A model generated the notes under the pieces. That model ran no database searches. It saw only the letters and a list, made by a program, of their open reading frames with translations, and was not told the origin of the DNA. Positions 34,568 to 43,999 of a stretch of 64,000 bases of DNA are shown piece after piece (the first letter of the stretch is position 1; every line of letters begins with the position of its first letter). The translations under genes were made by a program, and so were the position numbers. The stretch comes from a virus: IMG/VR virus record IMGVR_UViG_3300033149_000928, positions 1 to 64,000 of that record; one strand, written 5' to 3'.

Positions 34568-35003
34568 TAGTTATTCCTAAAGCATTCAATAGTATTTGGA
34601 TGTTATTACGTCCCTTAATAGCCACATTAATATGTGGATATTTCCGTTTGAGTTGACTCTCTCGTACCGTATCTCCAGTATAAACTACGTATGGAATATT
34701 ACGGTGGTTACTCTCGAATTCTTCAACTATTTTCTTACCGCTATCTTTTTGTTCTAGATTCAAATCAATAATAGCGCAAATTATTGATATGTTCTCTTCA
34801 TGTAAAATATCTAACGCATCTATCGAATTATCAATGACTTTTGATTTAATATGTTTTGATTCAAGTATCTTCTGTAGATACTGAGCTACATGAGCGTCAT
34901 CTTCAATAACAAGACAGAAACCATCAGGACAAGTTGCTTGCCTCAATGCAACACGGGTATGTTGCGAACTTGAGAAGAAGTCTGAGATTGTTTTCTTATT
35001 CAT
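34542..35003 (-). CDS. Response-regulator receiver domain protein, 153 aa
   Basis: Numbered from the ATG at 35003 (an ATG at 35006 is equally possible). All receiver-domain landmarks are present: acidic pair Asp35-Asp36 (CLVIEDDAHVA), phospho-acceptor Asp80 (AIIDLNL), Thr109 (VVYTGD) and Lys130 (VAIKGR). There is no output domain; ~25 extra residues precede the domain. Coupled by overlap to genes on both sides in the morphogenesis operon. It might intercept host phospho-signalling or be packaged. Confidence 0.85.
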   Translation of the reverse strand: MNKKTISDFFSSSQHTRVALRQATCPDGFCLVIEDDAHVAQYLQKILESKHIKSKVIDNSIDALDILHEENISIICAIIDLNLEQKDSGKKIVEEFESNHRNIPYVVYTGDTVRESQLKRKYPHINVAIKGRNNIQILLNALGITNANSYPNA

Positions 35004-35226
35004 CATCAGATTTACCAGCCTTGTAATTCTGAAGAGCATCCTTGACCTCTACCATTAGACTATTAGAAGTCCGTATTAACTCTGCTAGGCCACCCATTAA
35101 TTCTTTACATTCTGAAATCAAGGACTCGACCTGTCCTTGCTGGTTTATATTTTGTTTATAGAGTACCCCTATGGCTGCTGCGAGAGCACCTATAACACCG
35201 ATGATAACTGAAAGAGGGATTTCCAT
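34996..35226 (-). CDS. Small membrane-anchored coiled-coil protein, 76 aa
   Basis: Starts with MEIPLSVIIGVIGALAAAIG, a membrane segment, followed by a helical region (QQGQVESLISECKELM). Its stop overlaps the start of the receiver-domain gene. The paired arrangement (membrane anchor plus receiver) is worth noting. Function unknown. Confidence 0.65.
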   Translation of the reverse strand: MEIPLSVIIGVIGALAAAIGVLYKQNINQQGQVESLISECKELMGGLAELIRTSNSLMVEVKDALQNYKAGKSDDE

Positions 35227-35253
35227 ATTTTTCCTTTGTACTTATGCTTGTGT

Positions 35254-35541
35254 TTACTGACTAATACGCACTAAAGCTGTACCACTACCATAATCACCTA
35301 CTTTAAAACCAATACGATAGTAGATATTTTTCTCAGGATCATCGCCTACTTTTTGGTCATTTAATGTGAAAGCTTCAACATCAAACCAATCTTGCCCATT
35401 AAAAGAACGTTGAAGAGTAACAGTACCCGTCCAAGTTCCAGAGATGGACATATTAAAGACTTCATTCCTTAAACGTATTACTGCGAAGTCATCTGCTTGT
35501 GATATACTCTTTTCAGTTGCAGCTATCGCATCGGTAGTCAT
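35254..35541 (-). CDS. Small beta-sandwich virion protein, 95 aa
   Basis: Contains ISGTWTGTVTLQRSFNGQDW and DVEAFTLNDQ, a pattern found in small head-decoration or joining proteins. The ATG overlaps the upstream stop by four bases. Role inferred from position. Confidence 0.6.
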   Translation of the reverse strand: MTTDAIAATEKSISQADDFAVIRLRNEVFNMSISGTWTGTVTLQRSFNGQDWFDVEAFTLNDQKVGDDPEKNIYYRIGFKVGDYGSGTALVRISQ

Positions 35542-36041
35542 ACTGTACCCTCCACTTCCTCAAAGAATTCGATTTGGGCACTTACTTCTTTATTGTGCCA
35601 TTCAAAAGGTAATTGTTGAACAGTTTGTTTAGCTACAATATACATTGCTAATCCATCAGCATAAGAGTTTACCTCTTTTAGATTATAACGCTTATGCTGA
35701 TAGATTAAGTGCCATTGTAAATCAACCTTTACAGTATCTCTAACTGCACGTGGGAGGTCTTTTGTCTCTATGATGTAATCCCTAATTCCCATATCATAAT
35801 AAGCACCATACTGGAAATTCTTATTAGCAGCAAGGAAAGTAAGGTCATATGCAAATTTCCGCATTAATTGTTTAGGTAGTGGTATCCCTCTTTTGATTTT
35901 ATAAACATTATAATCCATAACTATCTCACCAGTTTTAACATTATTGCTACTACTGGTGACTTGATATAAATACATACGATCACCATACTGTCTTTTCAGA
36001 CGGTATAGTAATCTCTTCATTTGTGCTTTAATGGTGTACAT
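35538..36041 (-). CDS. Head-tail region protein, 167 aa
   Basis: Starts MYTIKAQMKRLLYRLKRQYG, basic N-terminus then mixed alpha/beta. Lies just after the major capsid gene, where head completion or connector proteins are encoded. The leader has an exact palindrome (36056). No specific family recognised. Confidence 0.6.
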   Translation of the reverse strand: MYTIKAQMKRLLYRLKRQYGDRMYLYQVTSSSNNVKTGEIVMDYNVYKIKRGIPLPKQLMRKFAYDLTFLAANKNFQYGAYYDMGIRDYIIETKDLPRAVRDTVKVDLQWHLIYQHKRYNLKEVNSYADGLAMYIVAKQTVQQLPFEWHNKEVSAQIEFFEEVEGTV

Positions 36042-36114
36042 TTTGTTTATTTCTTTTGATTTAGTAAATCAATTTGGCTCAGCCAGTGGCGTAGCCAGTG
36101 GCGCAGCAGAGGGT

Positions 36115-36147
36115 GGGGTGAGTGAGCCACAGTAGCTCACTCACCCC
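36115..36147. terminator. Strong hairpin after the major capsid gene
   Basis: A 13-bp perfect stem GGGGTGAGTGAGC / GCTCACTCACCCC with a 7-base loop, 15 bases downstream of the capsid stop. No T-run follows on the minus strand, so it more likely protects or attenuates the abundant capsid mRNA than terminates cleanly. Next to it are direct repeats of AGCCAGTGGCG. Confidence 0.6.
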
Positions 36148-36161
36148 AGAGCAAGGCGACA

Positions 36162-37556
36162 CTACCCAAGCAACACCGCACCCAAGTTCGTATCAAGAAC
36201 CTTCACACCACAAAGGAGGTCCACGGTCACTAAGTGACCCTGAGACGTACCATTGTAAGTGATCGTAACGCGAATCGCGACACCATTAGCACTCGCCACG
36301 GCACTCAAAGCACCAGTACCGGCTCTCGGAAGAGCAAGAGGACGCGAAACAAAAGTAATAGCATTCCGATGGAAAGCAAAGTTATAGCTTCCAGCGGGAC
36401 CAATACACACATCGTCATTATTGGCAATAGCAGCACCAAGAGGACGATCCAACGTGATACCGATAAGAGCATTAACCGCAATGATCGTATAGATATCAGT
36501 TGTGGTGGAATCACCGAAGGTCACGAACTGACCAACCTGCGGGGCGACCGTGAAGCCATCAATCACGATTTCCTTGGCGTAACCAGCCGCGTAATCACCG
36601 ACCTTATTGACTTCACCAGGAGTATAAACCGTGATATCAGCATCATCCACGACAGCCGTAGAAAGACCAGGAGCAAGAACCGTGATAGTAGTCGGCGTAG
36701 CACCGACAACCGCTGAGACGACCCGAAGAGGAGTCATATCCCCTTCAATGGTAATCCATGAGCCAGCCGCGATTGCAGCACTGAAACCATCAACCGTAAA
36801 CACGGTTGAACCAGCCGCATAACCAGCGCCAAAATTAATCTCGCCAGCCGTAACGGTATTACCCACAGCGACCGAGGACATATGCTGATCCATGTAGTTA
36901 TCAAAGCCAAGCTTACGGCCCATGCTAGCTTCACGGAGAGCAGTACCTTCGTCACCAACGGTATTTGCGGTTAAGAAAATCTCAGTATCTAGAGCCTGAG
37001 TCTCACCATCAGGGTTCCAAACGAGATTCCTTCCCTGAGCATATGCCAGATTCTCGTTCATGACCTTACGAGTCTGGAGCATATACTGCTTAGCGGTCGT
37101 ACCACTGAGACCACCAATCATTCCAGCTTCATTAGCCAGGAACTGGGGCCATTGACCAAGGATAACCTTATCGGTTGCCTGGGCAATGGAGAGAACCGCA
37201 GGACCAAGATGGACTTCGATCAAGTCCTTCATGGACTTCGACAGTTCGCCATCCTTAATGGTAAAAGATGTATGGAAGTGCTGATCCAGAGGAACCTGGA
37301 TATTCGTGAGACTCGCATCCTGTACCGTCACATCATCATTATCGGTCTTCCTCTCAGCCGTAAATGTACCGGGCTGACGAGTATTGACGAGATCGCCTTG
37401 ACTCGCAATTTCCATCGAGAAATCCCGATGAACGAGATTAGCAGCGACCATATTTTCGGTTAAGATAGCGACAGACTCATTAGCCCAGACTTCCGGGATA
37501 AGTGCATCGTTATCATTGACACCGTACCAACTTCTACTTCTAACGTATCGAAACAT
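36162..37556 (-). CDS. Major capsid protein (P22 coat-like), 464 aa
   Basis: ATG at 37556 after GGAGATAGTCC. After MFRYVRSRSWYG, the text VWANESVAILTENMVAANLV, then FSMEIASQGDLVNTRQPGTF, matches the P22-coat-like HK97-fold family. About 464 residues, usual for that group, with an inserted beta domain around 240-370. Flanked by scaffold upstream and connector genes downstream. Confidence 0.85.
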   Translation of the reverse strand: MFRYVRSRSWYGVNDNDALIPEVWANESVAILTENMVAANLVHRDFSMEIASQGDLVNTRQPGTFTAERKTDNDDVTVQDASLTNIQVPLDQHFHTSFTIKDGELSKSMKDLIEVHLGPAVLSIAQATDKVILGQWPQFLANEAGMIGGLSGTTAKQYMLQTRKVMNENLAYAQGRNLVWNPDGETQALDTEIFLTANTVGDEGTALREASMGRKLGFDNYMDQHMSSVAVGNTVTAGEINFGAGYAAGSTVFTVDGFSAAIAAGSWITIEGDMTPLRVVSAVVGATPTTITVLAPGLSTAVVDDADITVYTPGEVNKVGDYAAGYAKEIVIDGFTVAPQVGQFVTFGDSTTTDIYTIIAVNALIGITLDRPLGAAIANNDDVCIGPAGSYNFAFHRNAITFVSRPLALPRAGTGALSAVASANGVAIRVTITYNGTSQGHLVTVDLLCGVKVLDTNLGAVLLG

Positions 37557-37582
37557 GGACTATCTCCTATTTCCTTGTTTGT

Positions 37583-38527
37583 TTACTTCACTTCGTCTAA
37601 AATGTTTTTGCCATCTTTCTTCAGTTTCTCTCTTCTTGCAATGTATTGCTCCGTGGTTAAGTTCCCCACGTCAACACTACCACCAGAGCCTTGGACTCCG
37701 GCTGCATCCCCTAACCCACCAGTGACGTTAGCCTTGAAGAGATTCCCGTACTGCTGTGGGATATCCTTCATCTTTGCTACGGCTTCCGCAACCGGGAGAT
37801 CAAGTGTAACAGGTTTACCATCACCATCCACACCAGCTAATTTGGTTCGAGGAATCAAATTACCTGTGGCCTTACCCTCTCCATCCAATTCCTCGGATAG
37901 AGTAGTATTCGGAATTAACAGAGTAACGATTTGTGGGGGCGAAAACGCATCGTTAGCTACTGCGGCATCCAAGATAGCTCTACTAATTGTCTCGTTTGTA
38001 TACCGCTCTTGAAGAGCGTTGAGTTGATTTTGTAAATCAGTTACCTGTGTTGCATTCTCATTCTTGATTCGATCTTGTTCCTGTTTTGCAAGTTCCTCCT
38101 TTGTTTTAAGTTGATCGTTGAGTTCTTTGACTTTACCAGTGAGTTTAACTTTTTCTTCAGCCGTTAGACTGCCAGATTGAAGAGCTATGACTGTATCTTC
38201 AAGCTCAGTAACTTTAGATTGGAGTCCACGCTTATTATTAGCAAGCATCTTATTCACTTGTTCTTGCGTGAAGGTTTTAGGTTTAGTTCCACCTTCTCCG
38301 CCACCTTCTCCGCCAATACCGTCACCAGCACCATCGCCATCACCTGCTCCAGCGCCATCTCCTGCTCCAGCACCATCTCCAGCACCATCTCCAGTACCAT
38401 CTCCGCCACCTTCTCCGCCACCTTCTCCTTCACCATACCAACTACGATCTTTGATTTTGTAAATCAAAGATGCTGGTACACACATACTAACCACATCACT
38501 CATACTAACCACATCACACTCAAACAT
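37583..38527 (-). CDS. Capsid scaffold protein
   Basis: Start chosen at ATG 38527. A Gly/Asp/Ala-rich low-complexity stretch (GDGAGDGAGAGDG) near the N-terminus is followed by a long coiled coil (~residues 90-190) and an acidic/basic C-terminus, typical of scaffolds. It lies between connector and capsid genes. Its N-terminus holds direct repeats and LIYKIKDRSWYG, from a centre-altered palindrome (38451). A second copy (38024) is read as DLQNQ. Confidence 0.75.
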   Translation of the reverse strand: MFECDVVSMSDVVSMCVPASLIYKIKDRSWYGEGEGGGEGGGDGTGDGAGDGAGAGDGAGAGDGDGAGDGIGGEGGGEGGTKPKTFTQEQVNKMLANNKRGLQSKVTELEDTVIALQSGSLTAEEKVKLTGKVKELNDQLKTKEELAKQEQDRIKNENATQVTDLQNQLNALQERYTNETISRAILDAAVANDAFSPPQIVTLLIPNTTLSEELDGEGKATGNLIPRTKLAGVDGDGKPVTLDLPVAEAVAKMKDIPQQYGNLFKANVTGGLGDAAGVQGSGGSVDVGNLTTEQYIARREKLKKDGKNILDEVK

Positions 38528-38538
38528 CTCCACTCCTT

Positions 38539-38988
38539 CTATGTAGCCCTATTGACCTCTAATGACTGAGGGTCTACTAAGTATGGCTTCAAGTATTGCC
38601 AAGCTAAAGTGCTTGGTATACCGGCCTGTAGATGCTCAGGTACAAAAGATCGGTCATAGGTAGACCTCGCCGATGCGAGTCCTTGAGACTTCATCCCAAG
38701 CAATTCAATTTCTTTATCGGGATCAACATCATCTAATAATACAAGTGCGAGTTCCGCACATGCATTCTGGATATCTTCTGGTATAGTCGTATCATCATAG
38801 CGTGGGAACTGCTGTTCTTGATCGGCGGCATTCTTCTCACCAATGAAATTTAATCTATCAATACGCAAAGTGGCCTCTTTAAGGGCAACAAGTTGGGTAT
38901 CCGAATCTTCATCATCCCATGCGCCAGTATTAAGACGTTCAGCGAAATGAGCATCGGCATCGGCTACGGTTATGTAGGGAATAGTCAT
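38539..38988 (-). CDS. Head-tail connector (adaptor) protein, 149 aa
   Basis: Starts MTIPYITVADADAHFAERLN and carries WDDEDSDTQLVALKEATLRI, the recognisable pattern of phage DnaT-like / head-tail adaptor proteins. It overlaps the portal stop by four bases. It would join portal and tail. Confidence 0.75.
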   Translation of the reverse strand: MTIPYITVADADAHFAERLNTGAWDDEDSDTQLVALKEATLRIDRLNFIGEKNAADQEQQFPRYDDTTIPEDIQNACAELALVLLDDVDPDKEIELLGMKSQGLASARSTYDRSFVPEHLQAGIPSTLAWQYLKPYLVDPQSLEVNRAT

Positions 38989-40769
38989 TTCTGCCCTCCA
39001 CGCGTTTTATCTTTAACATCAATATCCATATCTTTATTATTTTGAGTCTTATTCTTCTCGTCATCTGCACTATCAAGTTCAGTATCGAGGTCATTTACTC
39101 CTCTTGCGCCTGCGCCTGCGCTTGCGCCAGCCATTTCTGAGGCTTTTGTCTGTGCAATTACGATACGTGCAGCACGTTCTGCGTGTTCTTCCTTGGCTTT
39201 CTCGACCTCGCCCTTTGGATATCCCTTAGCTTCGGATGCTGTCTCCACAGATAGTAACCCATCCTCAATATCCTGGTGGATCGTATTACTGTCTTGTACT
39301 GGAATCTTACTCGCGTCGATCTCCCTATAAACCTTAGTTAATGTCTCTAATTCCACCTTATCAGAGAGAAGAGTAGTTGCAATTTGCTTCGATATCTCTT
39401 TTTTATAGGTCATACTAGCGACATCTCCACGCAAATCTGATAATTTCTCTGATTCCTCTAATCTTTGTTTATCATCTTTCAGAGAATAATTTGATGGATA
39501 TTTCACTGTAGCTTGTTTAGTGGCTTTCTCGTACATAGCCCAAAAACCTGCGACTTTCAGTTCGCCATGCTCAAGTTCTTGACCGATATATGATAAACCT
39601 GCCTCTAATGACTGATCTGTAACCGCTAGGGCTTCCCCAACGGTGTTCCGTGGGACTAGATTCTCGACTGCGAGGTTAATTAACTCCTTTATATCGCGTT
39701 TTAACTGTTCTTGCTTCTTCATTGAGATTTCAAGTGGCTCAGAAGAGGGGTGGATATATGACGGACGTTCAGTACCTTTAGGATATTTGCGCCCTCTAGT
39801 GGCTCCAGTAACGATTTCCTGAGTTTTACTCGTTGCAGCGGCTCCAGCGGTACCTGGGAGGTCAGAAGATGAAGTTACCTCTCCTGTTGCACCTGTTGCT
39901 CCTGCATTATTCTGTCTTAGATGGCCACTAACGATTCTTGGGTCATATTGTTCCGTATAGAACGGGAAATTACTCTTAAAGGAGTAGTTCATATCAGCGG
40001 AAGCTAGATTTAGGAGAGAGACTTGGATATCTGCGACATCCACTAATAAAGATTGGGATAACTCAAAGACCACAAAGGGAATCTTAGGGATATTAAGTTC
40101 TGTGGTAGCTGTCTCTGCCCCTTCTTCATTATAAATAGTTACTAAAACTGTTCCCTCTGGTGTTAAGCGGAAATATCTATATTCCTCTGCCACATCAACA
40201 GGTAGAAGTGTGATGGGGTCGATAACATTAACGAACTTCCTCAATAATAATGCTGCAAATTCATCTGGCTCGACATCAGTACGCATAGTCCATGAACGGA
40301 TATCTTCACGACGGTAAATATATGTGTAAGGGTTCTTCCCTACTTGTTCAAACTGGGATTCCCCGATATCTTTAGGCATATCAACGAAAACACCGACCTT
40401 ACCCATTGAGATCAGTTCCGGGAGGACCGTACAGCCAATGAAATTATTCATTGTGCTGTTCTCACGGTCAACACCTTTATCTCTGCCCTCGATGGCATTC
40501 ATATAGCTCGGAGTGCCACCTTTACGTGTGATGTCCTGCATACGCTGGAAAATGGAGTTCTTAATCTCATTAAGTGAGGACTTCGCAAAGGAGGGACTAT
40601 ATGAGATATCTTTCCTATCTTCGTAATCACTTTTGTTTTCCCTAGTAGAGAAATACTTCAAGTACTTATTTAAGAAGGCTTGACCACCAGTATATGTAAG
40701 TCTCCACTTCTCCCATTCTGGGACAAGTATATCATATGCTGGATGTGTGATTGTAGTGATATCAGCCAT
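38985..40769 (-). CDS. Portal protein, 594 aa
   Basis: Large, mixed alpha/beta protein right after the large terminase. WEKWRLTYTGGQAFLNKYLK and the later TYIYRREDIRSW are typical of the portal-like family seen with GpA-type terminases. Ala/Gly-rich, charged C-terminal tail. It forms the DNA entry ring. Confidence 0.82.
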   Translation of the reverse strand: MADITTITHPAYDILVPEWEKWRLTYTGGQAFLNKYLKYFSTRENKSDYEDRKDISYSPSFAKSSLNEIKNSIFQRMQDITRKGGTPSYMNAIEGRDKGVDRENSTMNNFIGCTVLPELISMGKVGVFVDMPKDIGESQFEQVGKNPYTYIYRREDIRSWTMRTDVEPDEFAALLLRKFVNVIDPITLLPVDVAEEYRYFRLTPEGTVLVTIYNEEGAETATTELNIPKIPFVVFELSQSLLVDVADIQVSLLNLASADMNYSFKSNFPFYTEQYDPRIVSGHLRQNNAGATGATGEVTSSSDLPGTAGAAATSKTQEIVTGATRGRKYPKGTERPSYIHPSSEPLEISMKKQEQLKRDIKELINLAVENLVPRNTVGEALAVTDQSLEAGLSYIGQELEHGELKVAGFWAMYEKATKQATVKYPSNYSLKDDKQRLEESEKLSDLRGDVASMTYKKEISKQIATTLLSDKVELETLTKVYREIDASKIPVQDSNTIHQDIEDGLLSVETASEAKGYPKGEVEKAKEEHAERAARIVIAQTKASEMAGASAGAGARGVNDLDTELDSADDEKNKTQNNKDMDIDVKDKTRGGQK

Positions 40770-40874
40770 CTTATATTGTCCTTCTGTTTAATAACTTATA
40801 TTTAGTAACTATGCTTCTTTTGATTTACTAAATCACAACCTCATTTGACTCACCTGAGCCGCGTAGCGGCTCCC

Positions 40875-42533
40875 TTAGTCAGTAATATCATGGCTCCCAG
40901 ACATCTCCGCAGCGAAGTTCAGTGCTAATTCATTATATACACGTGCATGTGCATGGTGGTCAGCATCGGAACCACATACATATTTGGCTGTGGGATTACC
41001 ATGTTGATTACGCTCATATATACGTACAGGTGATTTAATATGATCGCGATACTCTATACCCGTGTCTACCGGGAGACTGATAGTGCGGTTGCGGAACCGA
41101 CTCAGTGCCATATCTAACCAGGAAGTCCTATCAACGGTGATGGAATGTTCGATCTCCTGTCCAACCGCGATGGCTTTGCCCTGTATACCTGGACCATAGA
41201 AACATATCTTCACGTAACCGAGGAAACGTTGCGCGAACTCGAAAGACTTTCGTCTTTCGGGCTGAGCATCAATAACTGCATATTGAATCTGGTAGGCATT
41301 CATTAATAGGTCTAGTTCCTCGAAATTCCTGACCTTACCTTGTTTAAGTATACGCACGTGTGCCTCAATATTAAGGTCAGAGGTCATGCGTGTGGATGGG
41401 AAGCCCCATTCACCAATCTCATAATGTAACCATGTGCCAACGTCAATACCCATTGTACGCATCTTATGTGTGGCAGGAGCACCGTTCTTATATTCCTTAA
41501 TGCATTGGTCAATCTCAGGATCGGTGACACGTGCGCCATCGACGATGTGGGGTAGACCGAGTTTGGAATTATAGAACTCCTGTTCATCAGCCGCATTGCT
41601 CAAGCCATTTATATATGACTTAGCCAACATTGCTGGGTGTACTGTCATCGAGTACATTTGGTTAATATAGAAGCCTCTGTTGTCGCTGTCCCTTTTAGTA
41701 CTATCAGCTTGAGGTATCCAGTAGCCACCCTGTAGATAATGGACCTTATCTTCATGTGACAATTCACGTTTACACTCTGTACAGATGAGATGTGAGACTT
41801 TATAATTTTCCTCATTAATAACAATAGACTCAGGATATATTAGCTCAATGGCCTTCGCACAATGTGGACATGGGAAGAAGAAATGTTCTTGTGTGGACTC
41901 ATTGAAGTATTTGTTGATACCGGCGTTATTAATACTAGGAGTGGATATACCCCACACCTGCCATATTAATTGTCCTGATGTACGCTCGAAGACTAGGGGT
42001 ATATGTTCTTGTGTCATTTCTTCGAGTTCATCAAGTACGATTAGACCTGCTGGCACGGACTTTAACCCAGCGCGGGAGCGACTCCCTCTAATGTATAAGT
42101 TCGCTGATCCTGCTCTCTTATGCCCGACGTTCTTCGTCTCAGTGAATAGTCTTTGGAGATAGGGTGATAGCTCCACCGCAGGATCAAATCTTGCCGCAGA
42201 GAAATCGCTTGCATCAGGGGTTTTCGCTGGTAGTACATATAAGCAAGACACCCCGTTCACGTCGATCTCAAAGAATACTTTATTAAGGACAGTCTCCGTA
42301 TATCCCATCTGTGCGGCTTTTTGTCCCCACACGAAGGTTGTATCGGCATCATGCATAGCCTTGAGCCAAGGATGGTGGAGAAAGGTCCACGCTCCGGGGA
42401 ATGGCTTACCCATGACCCTGTAGTTCTCAGCCCATTGTGAGCATCTCTTAATAGAGCGTCTGTTCAAGCCAGTGGCTAGACGCTCTAAGAAGATGGCTTC
42501 TATGCTACTATTTTTTGGTTCTGTTGCCACCAT
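40875..42533 (-). CDS. Terminase large subunit (GpA-like), 552 aa
   Basis: Residues 29-60 (IKRCSQWAENYRVMGKPFPG) open the GpA family domain. The ATP-loop is the non-classical GQKAAQMGYTE (70-80). Walker B is GLIVLDELEEM. Nuclease-like aspartates lie in MGIDVGTW and VIDAQPERR. A zinc-like CPHCAK...CTECKR lies mid-protein. It packages and cuts phage DNA. A GAGCCGC hairpin and palindrome (40820) separate it from the portal. Confidence 0.92.
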   Translation of the reverse strand: MVATEPKNSSIEAIFLERLATGLNRRSIKRCSQWAENYRVMGKPFPGAWTFLHHPWLKAMHDADTTFVWGQKAAQMGYTETVLNKVFFEIDVNGVSCLYVLPAKTPDASDFSAARFDPAVELSPYLQRLFTETKNVGHKRAGSANLYIRGSRSRAGLKSVPAGLIVLDELEEMTQEHIPLVFERTSGQLIWQVWGISTPSINNAGINKYFNESTQEHFFFPCPHCAKAIELIYPESIVINEENYKVSHLICTECKRELSHEDKVHYLQGGYWIPQADSTKRDSDNRGFYINQMYSMTVHPAMLAKSYINGLSNAADEQEFYNSKLGLPHIVDGARVTDPEIDQCIKEYKNGAPATHKMRTMGIDVGTWLHYEIGEWGFPSTRMTSDLNIEAHVRILKQGKVRNFEELDLLMNAYQIQYAVIDAQPERRKSFEFAQRFLGYVKICFYGPGIQGKAIAVGQEIEHSITVDRTSWLDMALSRFRNRTISLPVDTGIEYRDHIKSPVRIYERNQHGNPTAKYVCGSDADHHAHARVYNELALNFAAEMSGSHDITD

Positions 42534-42536
42534 TTC

Positions 42537-43085
42537 CTACTCCGCTACCGTTATCCGAGCCATAGCCGAATTAATTTGCGCCGCTATATTTTTGATACGT
42601 TCTTCATCATCCACTTCTGCCGTGATGATTTGGATCAATTCGTCAGCAAGTTGGATCGCTTTATTCTTATCTAGGAGTTGTCCGAGATTGATCTCAAGTT
42701 TGTGACAACTCGCGACTAGTTTCTCGATGCTTAACACCAGTCCAGAGATGGCGGTCGAGCGCATCATTAAATCGCCTTCATCATTACAGGCATTAATTTG
42801 CGCCTCTAATAACATCCTTAGGACGCCGATCTCTTCACGGAGTCCCTTAATAGCGGGATTAGTTGTGAAGTCTGAGAACCGCTGTTTAAATTTCCGTAGG
42901 TTATACATAAACTTTTGTTTTTCATCTTGTACCTTCATAACTAATGCCCCTGTATGTGCTTCACAGTAGTTTGCCCCTGGGACTGCTTTATACCTGCATT
43001 GATTATTATTATGTATAGCCTGACAGCGCCGAGGGTCGTCATCACGCAATATTAATTGTCTTTCACTGTTGGGGTTCTCTGGCAT
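42537..43085 (-). CDS. Probable terminase small subunit, 182 aa
   Basis: Directly upstream of the large subunit (3 bases apart). N-terminal Cys/His cluster CQAIHNNNQCRYKAVPG...YCEAH suggests a zinc-binding DNA-recognition motif; the C-terminal ~110 residues are helical and could oligomerise. Assignment rests on position and build, not on a recognised family. Confidence 0.6.
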   Translation of the reverse strand: MPENPNSERQLILRDDDPRRCQAIHNNNQCRYKAVPGANYCEAHTGALVMKVQDEKQKFMYNLRKFKQRFSDFTTNPAIKGLREEIGVLRMLLEAQINACNDEGDLMMRSTAISGLVLSIEKLVASCHKLEINLGQLLDKNKAIQLADELIQIITAEVDDEERIKNIAAQINSAMARITVAE

Positions 43086-43385
43086 ATTAATTATTCTTTG
43101 TTTTAGTCTTTACTATTGTTGTATACTTCGTCGAAGAGTAAATACTCCACACTTTATTATACGCTAAATCGCAAGAAAAAGCTAGGCTTTATTTATTATT
43201 TTATTTCGACGAAGAGGGTGTCTTTTAGTTGTAATAAACCTTTACCCTCCCAAAAAAATATGAAATTTCTTTGGGTCGAAATTAGAAAACACCCTCTTAT
43301 TTTTTCGTGTATATGGAGGTACTTATTTAACTTTGTTTTATCCACCCCTCCTTCTTTGATTTAGTAAATCAAGATTCTTATGGGT
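43086..43385. promoter_or_regulatory. Leader region upstream of the late morphogenesis operon
   Basis: No gene is supported. Contains CTTCGTCGAAG and TTTCGACGAAGAGGGTGTC repeats and a string TATTATACGCTAAATCGC ... TAGGCTTT that resembles 4395-4430 in the other control region. An exact palindrome (43356) borders it. Likely contains the late promoter. Confidence 0.45.
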
Positions 43386-43484
43386 GGGTATAGGGTATAG
43401 GGTATAGGGTATAGGGTATAGGGTATAGGGTATAGGGTATAGGGTATAGGGTATTGGTATAGGGTATAGGGTATAGGGTATTGG
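43386..43484 (+). repeat. GGGTATA heptamer array, about 13 GGG units
   Basis: Ten GGG units at exact 7-base spacing from 43386, then a short variation (GGTATTGGTATA) and three more. The pattern G3-N4 satisfies the usual G-quadruplex rule on the plus strand and looks telomere-like. No gene overlaps it convincingly. Confidence 0.92.
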
Positions 43485-43667
43485 TCCTTGAGTCACTTGG
43501 ACTGAGGGTTTTAGGTGCTTGTTAGTAATTGTTGGCTAAAAATACAGGAGTGTGGGATAGTGGTGGGGAGTGGGGGGGTTGTTCTAAGGTCATGCCGAGA
43601 TTTCTTCCGATTTAACCCTCCCACCGGGCAAAGCTGTCAAGCCTCCCGGTGGGGTCGCGTCTTGAGC

Positions 43668-43952
43668 CTAGCAACCCGGCAAGCTGCGGCGTATCAACCG
43701 CTGAAGATTGTACGCTTCTCCGAGTGTGATCTTGTCACGCGCAAAAGCTTCATCCAACAATTCGACAAGGGCTTCCCTCATTCTGTCCGTGTGCTCCTGG
43801 CCCTTGCCGTGCGTCTGTTTGGCTTGTGCTTCGATAAACTTGTGAAAGGTGAGAGAGTAATCGGGGCGGGTCGGGGTTGAAATGGCGGCAATGTTCTTTG
43901 CGGCTATTCTCTCGGCTATTGACAGTCGTGGTCCGTGGTAAGTGAAAATCAT
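43668..43952 (-). CDS. Hypothetical protein, 94 aa, GC-rich
   Basis: ATG at 43952 behind GGAGGAACG. Helical, with HKFIEAQAKQTHGKGQEHTD and a basic end. Codons end in G/C far more than in the rest of the phage, like the next gene, suggesting a shared foreign origin. Function unknown. Confidence 0.6.
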   Translation of the reverse strand: MIFTYHGPRLSIAERIAAKNIAAISTPTRPDYSLTFHKFIEAQAKQTHGKGQEHTDRMREALVELLDEAFARDKITLGEAYNLQRLIRRSLPGC

Positions 43953-43999
43953 TTCTCGTTCCTCCGGTCAACGGGTTTGATTTAGTAAGTCAAAACAAT

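Noticed and set aside
43116-43364. 82-codon plus-strand frame upstream of the heptamer array
   Set aside because: No ribosome-binding site, unnatural composition, and it overlaps the likely late promoter region.
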